Assembly (NCBI RefSeq): GCF_002934005.1
Contig: NZ_PGEM01000001.1
Span: 1 to 63,137 of the forward strand
Direction: 5' to 3'
Origin: Cuspidothrix issatschenkoi CHARLIE-1
Lineage (GTDB): Bacteria > Cyanobacteriota > Cyanobacteriia > Cyanobacteriales > Nostocaceae
DNA length: 63,137 nt
Shown here piece after piece: positions 19,401 to 34,400 of this stretch; positions within the stretch are counted from its first letter, which is position 1, and every line of letters begins with the position of its first letter. Under the pieces are notes generated by a model. That model was not told where the DNA came from, ran no database searches, and saw only the letters and a list, made by a program, of their open reading frames with translations. The position numbers were made by a program, and so were the translations under genes.

Positions 19401-22400
19401 TGAGACGATCTCCATGGCGATCAAGCCGTCCCTGGCGGCTCAAATCCAGCGTTTTAGCAAGGCACAACGAGTCAATCCTTCTACCATATTTTTGGCTTTA
19501 TTTAAAATTTTGTTGCATAAATATACCAACTGCGAGGATATCATCGTTGGCATGCCGAGTATGGGACGACCCGAAGAAAGATTCCGATCAGTCATCGGTT
19601 ATTTTATCAATATGGTGGCGATCCGCAGCACCGGATTCAGTCAGCAAACATTTGCGACTTTTCTGGAACATCTTCAGTACACCATATCCGATAGTCTCGA
19701 CCATGGAATGGTGCCATTTACAACCGTTGTCCGAGATCTTGGTATTCTGCCTAATGAAAACGCCGCCCCCGTGTTTCAAGTAGCCTTTGAATACCAGAAT
19801 GGGCTGACACCTGGGGATCTGCAACACCTATGCCATTGTTACGGCGACCTGTTCGAGCTAGAAATTAGCTTCGATATCCACCAAGAAGGTGAATACGAAT
19901 TGGTACTGGAGGTATTTGAAACAGCGAATGGGTATCACATCAATTTTAAATATAATCCAAGCTTGTATGACACAACTACGATGCAACGGATGCTCGGTCA
20001 TTACTTGAATCTGATCCAAGTGGCAATTTCCCATCCCCAGGGGTCGATCTCGACATTCGATCCGATGGATGACGCAGAAAGACAGTGGCTACAGTCAGAA
20101 GTAAATGCCACTTCAGTCCCATATCCCAACTATTGCGTTCATCAACTGTTTCAAGCTCAAGCCGCGAGAACGCCTGATGCGGTAGCGGTGGTTTGCGGAG
20201 ATCGAACTCTATCCTATACAGAACTAAATCGCCAAAGTACAGCTTTAGCCAAATACCTACGGTACCAAGGTGTCCAGGCGGAAACCTTGGTAGGGGTCTG
20301 TGTCGAGCGATCGCTGGAGATGATCGTTGCTTTACTAGGGATTATGAAAGCTGGTGGAGCTTATGTGCCGTTAGATCCAGAATTTCCCCAGGAACGGTTG
20401 ACATATATGCTGCGCGACTGTGGTGCTTCCTTCCTGATTACCCAGTCGTGGTTGAATGATCGGATCGGTGCCATCGATGCAAGGTATATTAACCTGGATC
20501 TGCAAGGGGCGGAAATCGAACGGGTAGCAGCATCGATGGAGGATCTCTCATCTGGGGCGGATCTGGGCAATCTCGCCTATGTTATTTATACATCCGGGAG
20601 CACTGGCCAGCCCAAGGGCGTAGCGATCGAGCATCGGGCGTTAACCAACTTTTTATATGGGATGGCGGACAAGATCGGCAAACAGTTTGTGGCAGACTTT
20701 CTGGCGGTGACAACCTACAGTTTTGATATCGCCGCGTTGGAACTGTTTTTCCCCCTCGTTCAGGGGGCGCGATGTATTATTTGCGAGCGCGATCTACTCA
20801 AAAATATTGAGGCGGTTAAGGCGGAAATTCGGCGATCGCAACCGACGATTGTGCAAGCTACGCCATCGTTTTGGACGATGTTGCTTCAGTCAGGCTGGAA
20901 AAATGAGGAGAACTTGACTATCCTCTGTGGCGGCGAGTCCTTGAACGATCGGCTCCAATCGATGTTTGCAGCGATCGGCTGCGAAGTTTGGAATCTTTAC
21001 GGGCCGACCGAAACTACAATCTGGTCGATGCTGGCACAGATCCGACCCGGCGATGCAGTTAGCATTGGTAAGCCGCTCCCCAATACCCGTGTCTATATCC
21101 TGGATAGCTCCGATCGTCTCGCCCCGATCGGCGTTCCAGGCGAACTGTGCATCGCTGGCGCGGGGTTGGCGCGGGGATATTGGCATCAGCCAGAACTTAC
21201 CGCCCAAAAATTTATTGACCATCCCCTAGAGGCGAATACTGGTAGTAAGTTGTATCGCACGGGAGATCTCTGCCGCTGGCTCCCCGACGGCAAACTTCAG
21301 CATTTGGGGCGATTGGATCTTCAGGTCAAGATTCGGGGCTTTCGGGTCGAACTGGAAGAAATCGAACGGGAATTGAGTCGTCATTCCGCAGTGGCTGAAT
21401 GTGTAGTCGTAGCCAAGGAACGTCAGGGAGTCCAAACGCCGATCGCCTATTATGTACCCCGATCGAGCTATGCAGGTAAATTACCCCCAGACTCCGATGT
21501 GATCGCACATCTGAAGCAGCATCTACCCGACTACATGATTCCCACCGCCTTCGTCGCCCTAGAGCGGATCCCGCTAACGGCTAATGGTAAGGTAGATCGC
21601 CAATCTCTCGCTCATCGAGAAGTGACAATTCAACGGCAGACTGAGAAAGTAACTGCTCGAACTGAAACTGAGGCGATCCTGACAGACATTTGGAAAAATG
21701 TACTCAATGTCACCGATATTAGCATTAATGATGGGTTCTTTGCGGCTGGTGGTGATTCAGTTCTGGCCGTAATTTTGGCTGATCGGATTGCGCGGAGATT
21801 CGATCGCGAGTTTTCGGTTACGTCCTTATTTAAGTATGCAACGATCCGCGATCTTGCCACCTATTTAGGAGACAAACAGACCGATCTGCCGATCTCCACA
21901 CCCTTCGGGGCTTCACTATCTGTGTCTGAGTTGGTAGCCGATCAAGACCGATCGGATTTGCAGGACAGCCTGGCGATCGTGGGGATCTCTTGTCACTTTC
22001 CAGGCGCACCCGATCACGGTCAATTCTGGGAGAATATTTGTGCGGGTAAGGAAAGCGGACAATTTTTCTCAGCGGCAGAACTACGCCAAGCTGGTGTGGA
22101 CGAAGCCTCGATCCGCAATCCCTACTTTGTTGGGGTTCAGCGCACGATTGAGGGTAAGGGAAATTTCGATCCCGAATTTTTTAATATCTCCCCGCGTAAT
22201 GCCCTGTTCATGGACCCCCAATTCCGATTGCTGCTGATGCACGCTTGGCAAGCGGTGGAAGATGCGGGATATGTATCCAGCGAAATCCCTCGGACTAGCG
22301 TGTTTATCTCCGCCAGCAACAGCGGTTACAACACCTTGGTTGATCGGGCTGGAATTATTGAGCCAACAGACGAATATACCGCTTGGATGTTGAATCAGAG

Positions 22401-25400
22401 TGGCACGATTCCCACGACGATCTCTTATCAGCTAGGCTTCACTGGTCCGAGCGTATTTGTGCATACAAACTGTTCTTCCTCCTTGGCGGGACTTAGTGCC
22501 GCGTATCAAAGTCTCAGTCTGGGGCAGTCTGACTACGCCTTAGTCGGCGCGTCAACCCTATTGCCTAAGTCCGAGATCGGCTATGTGCATCGTCCAGGAC
22601 TGAATTTATCTAGTGACGGTCACTGTCGTACCTTCGATGCGGCTGCGGATGGACTAGTTCCCAGTGAAGGCGTGGCGGTGCTATTGGTGAAAAAAGCTCC
22701 CCTAGCCATTGCCGATGGTGATCGCATTTACGCGCTGATTCGAGGGATTGAGATCAATAACGATGGCACAAATAAGGCTGGATTCTTCGCACCCAGCGTG
22801 GGAGGTCAGTCCCAAGTGATCGATCTAGCCTTGACGGCTACGGGAATTAACCCAGAGACGATTGGCTATGTTGAAGCTCACGGCACTGGTACTAAACTTG
22901 GCGACCCGATCGAGATTCAGGCTCTGTGCGACAGCTATCAAAAATATACCAATCGCCAACAGTATTGTGCCATTGGTTCGGTGAAGCCAAATATCGGACA
23001 CTTGGATACGGCGGCGGGGTTGGCAGGATGTATTAAAGTAGCCCTAAGTCTATACCATAAAAAGATACCACCGTCAATCAACTTTAGCCAAGCAAATCCA
23101 GCCATTGATTTTGCGCGATCACCCTTTTTTGTCGTAGACAGTCTCCGTAAATGGGAGGCTGGCTCCTCGCCCCGTCGTGCGGCTGTAAGTGCTTTTGGCA
23201 TTGGGGGCACGAATGCCCACGGGATTTTGGAAGAATATCTGCCCAGTCCAAAGTTATTGCCAACCCATCTCCATCTGCCCGTTCTAATTGTGCTTTCAGC
23301 CAAAACAGAGGAGCGGCTCAAAGAATACGTCGAATTAGTGATTAGTTACTTAGCCAAGGGAATCACCCAACCCGAAGATGCCACCGATACCGAATGGTTA
23401 ATTAACCTTGCCTACACATTACAATGCGGTCGCCAGCCGATGGAGAATCGGGTTGCCTTCATTGTCAATAGCGTTGGGGACGCGATCACCAAACTCCGTG
23501 AATTTGCCACCCACGGACAGTCTGGTGAGGGTTGTTATTTTAGTTCGTCGTCCAAAGAGAGTCAGATTCTCAAACTGTTTGCCGATGATGAGGATCTGCA
23601 AAGATTGTTGGCCCAGTGGCTAGGGAAACGGAATTTAGCCAAGTTAGCGCAGTTATGGATTCAGGGGGTCAAGGTAGATTGGAGTCAATTGTACGGCGAT
23701 ACTTTCCGCCCCACCCGCATTAGTGCCCCCACTTACCCCTTTGCACGAGAATACTATTGGCCGACTGCTAATTTTGCCCCACTCAGCCATTTGACCATTA
23801 CGCCCAGTCAGGGGAGCGATCCATTACTACCCAGGCAGGTTGAGGGTTCCGCACAACATTACAGTTACGAGCTTACTGGAGATGAATTTTTTCTAACAGA
23901 TCACCAGATCCGACTCAGGGATGGTGTGGGGAGGAAAGTCTTGCCTGCTGTGGTGTACCTAGAAATGGTTCGCCGCGTTTTCTGGAATCGCATCAGCCCT
24001 GTACATTTAAACTCAGAACATCCCGTCATTGTCTTGAGGGATATTACCTGGGTACAAGCTCTGTTTATTGATGAATCACCGATAGCTGTTGAGTTGAAAT
24101 TTGTTGATCGCGGGTCTAGCAACAATGGTGAAGCTCTCAACCAAATGGGATTTGAAATCGGTAGTACCTTACCAGACAAAACTGTGCTGCATTGTCACGG
24201 TTATGTAGCGGTGAGCTTAAATACTGCTCCTACTCTCAACTTAAGCGAACTACAGCAACAAATTCGCAACCAGCAACGTTCGTCAGCAGAATGTTATGAG
24301 ATTTTTCGCACATTAGGCTTAGATTACGGTTCGACCCACCAGGCTATCGATACACTATTCCTGTCCGCAGGCAAAGCCACAGAGCGACAGGTGTTAGCGA
24401 AATTGGTGATGCCCGATCCTGTTGATCGAGAGCAGTCTTCATATTTTTTACACCCCAGTATGTTGGACGCTGGGCTGCAATCGTGCCTGGGTTTAGTGCT
24501 AGAGAACGACTCCCAGGAGTCACTGGGAATGGCGTTGCCATCATCCCTAGAACAGATGGAAATATACGCTTCCTCTGCCTCCGTGATGTGGGCTTGGGTA
24601 AGATTTGCGCCCGAAACGAAACCAGATAGCCCGATTCAGCGCATTGATATAGATTTATGTAATGAGGATGGTAAAGTTGGAGTGCGGCTGAAGGGCTTTG
24701 TAGCTCGCGCAATCCGCCAGCAAGAATCCACTGAAGCGATCGCGCAGATTCAACCCCAAACTCGATTGGGAGTAGTGACGCTGAAACCAGTTTGGGATTC
24801 GGTGGCGATCACGTCTCCAGCTAATTCCTCGCCGGAACGGCGTACGGTAGTTTTCGGGGACACCCAAATCTGGAAACACCAAATTACCGCAGGCGATCGC
24901 CCCACCATCCTAGTTGACTCTACGCAGCCGCAATCCGTGGCAGAATTTTTCCACCAGATCCCATTAATGGGAGAGATCAATCACTTACTTTGGTTAGCGA
25001 TCACACCGATTAAATATGCTTTAGATGACGATCTCCTCATTGATGAGCAGGAGTTAGGCGTTCTTCAGTTGTTTCAGTTGATCAAATCTCTGTTGGCGAG
25101 CGGTTACGGAAAAAAATCCCTAGCACTAACTGTAGTGACGAGTCAGAGTATCTCGGTTCAACCCTGGGAAACTGTCAATCCGAGCATGGCCAGCATTCAC
25201 GGTTTAGTGGCAACCCTCAAGAGTGAATATCCCCACTGGCGGGTCCGATTACTGGATATTGATGGTAGTAAGTTACCATCTTGGGACGAGTTATTTCCCG
25301 ACCATGATAAAGATAGTTTCCCCTTGCTGGCGCGGCGAAACCAGCAATGGTTTACCCGTAAGCTAATCCCGATCACCTTTGAAACCACAGGTTTTCCTGC

Positions 25401-28400
25401 CTACAAGCACCAAGGGGTATATGTAGCAATTGGTGGGGCTGGCGGTGTGGGTGAAGTCTGGAGCCGACATATTATTGAGAACTATCAAGCACAAGTTATC
25501 TGGATCGGTCGGCGAGAACTAGACGATCGGATCCGCGCCAAACAGGCAAAACTAGCTGCCTTCGGGCCGCAACCGATCTACATTCAGGCAGACGCAAGAG
25601 ACAAAGCCTCTTTGGCACAAGCTCTTCGGGAGATTCACCAAAGTTATAGTTCGATCAATGGCGTGGTACATAGTGCGATCGAGCTTCAAGATCGGAGTCT
25701 GGCGCAGATGTCTATGGCTCAGTTTCGGACTGGATTAATGGCTAAGGTGGAAACCAGTGTTCGTTTGGTTCAGGTTTTCCAGCAGGAGCCATTGGACTTT
25801 GTGATCTTTTTCTCTTCTCTGATCTCTTGCGGTGAGTCGCCAGGACAAGCCAACTATGCCGCCGGATCTACCTTCCTAGATGCCTACGCCGAGCAGCTTG
25901 GCAAAGAGTGGGCTGTGATGGTCAAAGTTATGAATTGGGGATATTGGGGAGACGTTGGGGTGGTGGCTGATGCTGCCTATCGAGAACGAATGCGGCAAAA
26001 CGGGATTGGCTCAATTGAAACACCACAGGCGATGGTGGCCCTAGATCGGCTCCTCGCAGGACAGATCGATCGACTGGCATTTATCAACCTGCTCAAACCT
26101 CAAGTACTGGAGTTTATAGTTGAAGATGAATTGTTATCCGTAGTTGGTAATCCAATCTGTCCAGTAGGCGATTCGATGGTTGAGAGTAATGATGCTGAAG
26201 CACGCTATTCCCAGCAATTGCAATTAATTCGTACCCAGCGAACGGATGCCCGCGATCGCTTGTTGCAAAACTTGTTGCTTGCCAACTTGCGCGATCTGGG
26301 AGTTTTCAATGTCCCCAAGGGGCGATCGCTCATTCTCCCAGGCTATCATCAGTGGTTGGATGAGAGTATCCGTCTACTGATAGAGAATGGTTTGTTAATT
26401 CGGCAGGAAGATATGTTAGCGGTTGCTGCCAATGTCAGCAGCGTCGCCGAACTATGGCAGATCTGGCAAACCAACCGACTGGAGTGGGCAGGAAGTCCCA
26501 GCGCAACTGCAGAAATAAATCTGGTGGAGACCTGTCTGCGCTCTTTAGCAGATATCCTCAGCGGCAGCAAACTTCCCCAGGATGTGATGTTTCCTAAGTC
26601 TTCCCTGCGGCTAGTCGAGCCACTATACCGAGGCAATCCTGTGGCAGATTTTTTCAACGAAGTGATTGCTGATGCCGTTGTCAATGCCATCCTGAGTTTG
26701 GATAAGGACAACCGCTCGATCCGGATCCTGGAAGTTGGTGCGGGCACAGGCGGAACTACCGTCGGCCTACTCAAAAAGCTGGAGCCTTATGCCGATCGGA
26801 TTATTGAATATTGTTACACCGATATTTCCCAGGCATTCCTCATTCACGCCGAAGAGCATTACGCGATCAATTACCCATTTTTGACGGTCGATCGCTTTGA
26901 TGTCGAGCAGCCGCTGTGTGTTCAGTCGATTCAACTGGGAAGTTACGATCTTGTCATCGCCACAAATGTCCTCCACGCGACTAAAAATATCCGTCAGACT
27001 GTCCGTAATGTCAAGGCGGCAATGCGGGCGGGTGGACAAATATTTATCAACGAGATCGGTCAGAGTTCCCTGTTCTCCCATTTGACCTTTGGTTTACTGT
27101 CAGGCTGGTGGCGGTTTGAAGATCCCGAAGTGCGTATTCCAGGTTGCCCTGGGCTAAATGCTCATGCTTGGCAACAGGTATTGCAAACCGAAGGTTTTGA
27201 TGCTGTCAAGTTCCCGGTAGAGTTTGCCCATGACTTAGGACATCAGATCATTGTTGCCACGAGTAATGGAGTCATTCGTCAACCTTTGTTGCCATCTACC
27301 GATCGAGCATCTGTCCCCCAGATCCAGCCCGATAACTCATCAAATCTGCCCACTACTAGTAGTATGGCATCCCTGGCAGAATGGACTACAGAATTTGTGC
27401 GTCAGACCTTATCAGCAGCAACCAGGACTCCTGCCCACAAGATTCGACTGGAGGCACCCTTCGAGCAGTATGGGGTGGATTCGATCGTGCAGGTGGGACT
27501 GATCCAGAAATTGGAACAGGTGACAGGCTCCCTGCCCAATACGATCTTGTTTGAATACAGTACTACCCGCGAACTCGTTGAGTATCTATTAACCCATCAC
27601 CAGGACTCCTTAGAACAAGTCAGAAAGCAATCCCTCACTTCCCACACCCCCACACCCACTACACTTCGACTCCCTTCGCCTTCGCCCAGGGCAAGCCGCC
27701 CAGTGCAAGCACCCTCCACATCCCCCAACCCCCACACCCCTAATCTCAGAACGGAGGACATCGCCATCGTCGGTATCGCCGGTCGTTATCCAGGTGCTAA
27801 CAATTTAGATGAACTGTGGGAAGTTCTCAGCACAGGTCGTAGTTGCATTGTCGAGGCAGATCGGGTGCGGCGATCGAATTTTGGAGTTTCCCAACAAATC
27901 GGAGTTTCAACGCGATCGTATTTCGGCGGTTTTCTTGACGATGTTTATTATTTTGATCGTCAACTCTTCGGTGTTTCCGAAGAACGGGCGATCGCTATGT
28001 CGCCAGAAGTGCGTCTGTTTCTCGAAATAGCTTGGGAAACCTTTGAAGCTGCAGGCTATTCGCGAGCAGCCCTCAAACAGTTTCAACTCCGCTCGAAGAA
28101 AGGCATCGGTGTCTTTGTTGGCTCAATGTATAGTCAGTATGCCTGGACTAATCCTTCCAGACAGGAAGCGATCCTCAGTTCCAACGGGACAGAATGGCAA
28201 ATTGCCAATCAGGTGTCACACTTTTTTGACCTCACCGGACCTAGCCTGGTGCTAAATACCGCTTGCTCCAGTTCGTTGACTGCCATCCATCTAGCCTGTG
28301 AAAGCTTACTACAGGGTAGTTGCTCGATGGCGTTGGCTGGCGGTGTCAATTTGACTTTAGAACCTTCAAAATTCCGATCGCTAGAGCGATCGAATTTCCT

Positions 28401-31400
28401 CGGTTCTGGGCAACTCAGCCGAAGTTTGGGCGATGGTGATGGGATGATTCCCAGCGAGGGTGTAGGCGCGTTGCTGCTAAAACCGCTCAGTCTGGCAATT
28501 GCAGATCGCGATCGAATTATCGGCATCATTAAAAGCAGCTTTGTAAACCACAGCGGTGGCAGACAAGCATTCACCGCTCCCGATCCAGCCCAACAAACTC
28601 AACTAGTGCTAGACTCGATCGCTCGTAGTGGGTGTGCCGTTGAGACGATTACTTATGTTGAATCGGCGGCGAATGGCTCCAGTCTTGGCGATCCAATCGA
28701 AATTATTGCCCTGAAAAATGCCTTTGCCAAGCTGACTACCAAGAGGGGTTTCTGTGCCCTGGGTGCGGTTAAATCCAACTTAGGACATTTGGAAGCAGCA
28801 TCAGGTATTTCCCAAATTGCCAAGGTGCTATTGCAGTTTCAGCACCAAACCCTCCTACCCACCATTAATGCAACCCCTAGAAATCCAGCCATAAAACTGG
28901 ACAATTCACCGTTTTATATCCAGGAACAATTATCGCCCTGGGTTCCCCAGTCGAATTCTCGTCGTAGTCTGATCGATTCTTTTGGTGCAGGTGGTACTTA
29001 CGCTAATGTAATCTTAGAGGAATATGTACAGGAATCAATAACTACAAAATCTGGAACTGAGCCAACGGAAAGCTTGCTAGTATTTGCTGCCGCTAGCGAG
29101 AAAGGAATACATGATTACTTAAATCGGCTTCAGACATATTTGCGATGGCACCCCACTATTTCCGTGGCAGAGATTGCTGCCGCTCTCCAATTACGCGATC
29201 TCAATCTGCAATACCGTTTAGCCGCGATCGCTCCCTCAACCAACCAAGCAGTTGATGTCATCGATCAGTTGATAAATCACAATCTCGATCTCAGCCATCT
29301 GGGTATTTATACATCTTTTGGCACTGCAGACTTACCGCTCCCGACAGCACCCCAATTACAATCCGCGATTGATGATCGGGACTGGCTCAGATTGGCGCGT
29401 TATTGGGCTGCTGGTGCAGATATCGACTTTGGTTCGATGGGATCGATTGAGCGCAAATCCTGTGTGGTGTTACCAGGATACGCATTCGATCGCGAACGCG
29501 AGTTTTCCCACATCAGCGGGGATACCCAGAATGATACCCCTATTACAACAGAACCGTCCCCATCGCCAAGATCGGGAGGGATAACCGTAACCTATGGTTA
29601 TGATGAACCGTTTCTGCGAGATCACACATTGTCCGGCGATCAGGTGTTGTTAGGTGTCACTCATGCTAGTCTAGCGATAACCGACTTTTACCAACGCTTT
29701 CCTCATCAGCGTGCCCTTTGTTTGCAACGCCTCACCTTTGTTCAGCCTGTGGTTGTTAATCCAGGAGAAGTTGTCACCCTAGAAATTCAGACATCAGAAA
29801 TACCAACAGGATTGAATTTCGAGGCTAAGTTTCAGCGGAACACCGCGACACAAACGATCCAAACGGCGGCGAAAGGACAGTTGCAACCCGATCGGTACCA
29901 AGAAAACTACTTGGATGTGGAACATCTGTTGCAGTCTGCCACTCCCATTAACAATTTGGAATCGATCTACCACACTGTACCCGCTATTCGTCTGGGTTCT
30001 AGTTTCAGGACGATTGAAAGACTGTTTCGTACCAGTGATGGTGTACTTGCTAGAGTTTGTTTGACCGAACAGAGTCGTCAAGAGTCTCACACTTATGCTT
30101 TACATCCTTTGGTAATTAATAGTACTTTCCTCGCCGCAGCCCCTCTATTGGTACAGGAAATTGCTCAGGATGCTAACTATATACCGTTTGGGATTGGGGA
30201 AATCTATTGTCTCAAACTTGACAACTGGCAATCCCTCGATCTCTGTTGGGTACATACCCGATTAGTAAAGAATTCTGGCGAACTGATTCTATTTGATGCC
30301 GATATTATTACTGATAACTCACTAGTTGTTGCCCGCTTGCGAGGTTGTTCCTTAAAGCTGCTTCATCATCCTCAGTCAGTTCGGCTCCGCTCACTGACCG
30401 CCCCCCGTCCCCCCATCCCCCCGTCCCCTCCTCTGACTAACGATGTACTACGTTATCTGATCGATAAAATTGAGATCGCAGCAGAGATTGCAATTAGCGA
30501 AACGGATATAAATACGAACTTGATGCAGCTAGGCTTGGAATCAGCCCAATTGGTGGCGATCGCTGCTAGCATTGAACAGGATACCAATTTGGAACTAAAT
30601 GCCACCTTGTTCTTTGAGTATCCCAGTCTGATGGAGGTGACGAGGTTTTTCGTGGACTCTCATCCTGGTGCTTTTCTTCAACTACTTGATGCGGGAAAGA
30701 CACAACACATTACCACTTCAGAACAGTCAACAGGATCGAGATTGATACGCGCCCAACAGTTACCTGCCAACTCACACATCGATATTGCCATCATCGGGAT
30801 GCACAGCACTTACGCCGAATGCGAGACTCTTGATCGGTTTTGGCAACTGATCCGTGACGGCAAAGACGTAATCAGAGAAGTGCCCCGCGATCGCTGGGAT
30901 TATCGTCCCTGGTTCGATCCCCATCCCGGTGCTCAAGACAAAACCTATAGTAAATGGGGCAGTTTCATCAAAGATGTAGACAAATTCGATGCCGCTTTTT
31001 TCAATATTTCCCCGCGAGAAGCGATCTGGATGGATCCGCAGAATCGCTTGCTAATGCAAAGTATGTATGCCGCTGCGGAAGATGCTGGGGTTGTCAATCA
31101 GTTGCGCGGTAGCAATACGGGTGTCTTCGCTGGCATCTGTTTTGATGATTACGCCGAGAAAATAGCCGAGTTGGGCTTGCCGTTGGATATCTATACAGGG
31201 ACGGGTAGAAGTGGCATCAGTGCCAACCGGATGTCATTCTGGTTCGATCTTCAAGGACCGAGCATGGTAATTAATACAGCCTGCTCCTCCTCGTTGGTGG
31301 CACTCCATTACGCCTGTCAGTCTCTGCGTAGCCAGGAATGCGAAATGGCATTTGTGGGTGGTGCGAACCTGCTCCTCTCCTCGTTGCACTACCGCTATTT

Positions 31401-34400
31401 TTCCAAACTGGGAGCCCTATCTCCCACTGGGCACTGTCATACCTTTGATGCTACCGCTGACGGTTATGTCCCCGCCGAAGGGATTGCGAGTGTATTGCTT
31501 AAACCCCTGGAGCAGGCAGAGCAAGATGGTGATCGTATTTATGCAGTCATTAAGGGATCTGCCTTTGCCCACGGCGGCTATACACCGTCTCTGTCTGCAC
31601 CCAGCGTTGCGGGTGAAGAAAATGTGATCGTCAAAGCCTGGGAAGATGCCGGGATCGATCCCGAAACTATTACCTACATAGAAGCTCACGGTACTGGCAC
31701 TAAGCTGGGAGATCCGATCGAAACCACTAGTCTCAAAAATGCCTTTGCTCGTTATACTAACAAGACTGGATTTTGCGCGATTGGTTCAATCAAAGCCAGT
31801 ATCGGTCACGCGGAGGGTGCTGCTGGTATTACTGGGTTAGTGAAAGTCATTCTCCAACTTCAACATCGTCAGATCCCCCCCCTGGCTAATTTCCAGCAGC
31901 CTAACCCTTACCTAAAGTTGGTAGGATCGCCCCTATATATCAATCGCGAACTAACCGATTGGAAAAGTGATGGCGTGAGACGGGCGGGGATTAGTTCCTT
32001 TGGCTTTTCTGGTGCTTTTGCCCACGCTGTGATTGAAGAGTACCAGAGTTCAGGCGATCGAATATCCAAGTTTTTTGGTCCTTTTCTCATCGTTATTTCT
32101 GCCAAAAACCAGGAGCGTCTCCAGGCTCAAGTCGCGAACTTGGCAACGTTCTTAGTAGATAATGGGGCAGATATCCAGCATGCAGAAAATTTCCTGGCGA
32201 ACCTAGCCTATACCCTCCAAGTTGGGCGAGAAGCAATGCCCACACGTCTTGGTTTTGTGGTTGAATCGATCGCCGAACTGAGAAATAAGCTGGAACTCGC
32301 CTTGAAGGATGGGGACGCCACACCGGGACTGTACTACGGAGACATTAAGCGCGATCGGGAAGATTTGGCTAGTCTATTGGCAGACAGAGATGGGTCTGAA
32401 GTTATTCAAGGTTGGCTCAATCGCGGTGAATACACTGCTGTAGTTGATGCCTGGACTAAGGGTATGAACGTTGATTGGCAGAAACTATACCCCCAAGGCA
32501 AACCCCAGCGGATCAGCCTGCCTACTTATGCTTTTGCACGGGACAGTTATTGGATTTGTCCCCTCAATGGCGATGAGGAAAATTTGACAGCACCCCAGTC
32601 AGATTTAAAACCAGAGGTGAAAGCTGAAAGTGGCGATCCAGTGGCTAAACCATCCGCATTGGTGCCATACTGGGATGCTATACCGATACAGACAGGGAAT
32701 CGGCCCTGGAGCGATCATCTAGGGCAAACACTGATTATCGGTGGCGATGGAGAACTTCGAGAGGATTTGAGAGCTTGCTTTCCCCATGCTACCTATTGTG
32801 GAGACATGGCTTTAGATCGGCTAGAGTCCGATTTGCCCTGGCAGCACATTATCATCATTATTCCCCAAGATAACTGTTCGTTGCTAGACGATCGTCAGGT
32901 GTTGTTAGCCCAAGAGCGGGGGATATTGGCAGTCTTTCGGCTGATTAAGTCCTTGCTCTCGGCTGGCTATGTTACCGAAAATCTGGCTCTGACCTTCATT
33001 ACTACCCAGATTGTAGCGATTGATCGCCATGAGTCTTCAAACCCGATACATTCTGCCGTGCATGGGTTAGCAGGGGTTCTAGCCAAAGAACTACCCCAGT
33101 GGCACATCCGCGCTCTAGATCTACAACTAGGGCAATCGCTTTTATCTGTCGATCTAGCACAATTACCTGACGATCGCCAATTTGGGGTTTGCGCTTGGCG
33201 AGACGGGAAGTGGTATCGACAGACTCTAATCCCCCAGCAGCACTTGTCCAACCCCCAACTGGATTCAAAGTTTCATACTGCCTACAAAAATGCCGGGGTC
33301 TACGTCGTCATCGGCGGGGCTGGTGGGATCGGTAGTGCTTGGTCGCGGTTCGTGATTGAAAATTACGCTGCCAAAGTGATTTGGATTGGTCGTCGGCCAA
33401 TTGATCGAGAAATTCGTCACCAAATTGACACCCTAACACAAATCGGCCACACCCCAGAGTACATCCAAGCAGACGCAGCCGATCGCATATCACTAACTCA
33501 AGCATACCAGACCATCAAGGCACGGTATTCCCAAATTCAGGGTGTCATTCATTCGGCGGTAGGAGAATTCGATCTCAGCCTGAGTGAAATGGACGAGCAC
33601 CGTTTTCGCTCAATTTTGGCATCGAAAATCGATGTTAGTGTCAATATGGCAGCAGTGTTTAAACACGAGCCATTAGATTTTATGCTGTTTTTTTCCTCGA
33701 TTGTCTCCTTCACTTGTGGTGGAGGGATGAGTGGTTATGCCGCAGGCTGTAAGTTTAAGGACTCTTGGGCGATCGAGTTAAACCATTGTCTCCCATTCCC
33801 GGTGAAGACAATTAATTGGGGGTATTGGAACGTCGGTACGGGTAACACTATCCCTGATGCCACGAAAATCCGCATGAAACAGTCTGGAATTGAGCCGATC
33901 AAGTCACAATCAGGTTTCGATGCCCTGGCAGCCTTTCTGGTGTCCCCTCTGCCACAAATCGCGCTGTTGCAAACCAATAATTTAGACAGGCTCGATTTGG
34001 TCAAGCAAGATGAGTGGATTGATGTTTATCCCCCAATTCTGACCTCTGGAATTGAGTCTGTGCTCGAACGAGTTCCCACTTATGCTGATCACGTTATCAC
34101 CCTACAACAGCAATATCTCGAACCGATTGCCGCCATCGAAAACTTGCTATTAAAACTGCTCCATGGTACCTTGGCTACCCTCGACTGGTTGCCACCAAAA
34201 TCTGTGACGCTATCGTCGGATCTGCCAGCATTCTATCGAGCTTGGCTGGAAGAGAGTCGTCGTCTGGCGATCGCGGTTATGCCAGAGGGATTACTGGGGA
34301 ACCTCGATCAGATATGGGATGAATGGAATCGCCAGAAAATTAACTGGGAGGCTCTTCCCCATCTTCAGCCGATCTTCACCCTAGCTGATGTCTGTATGCG

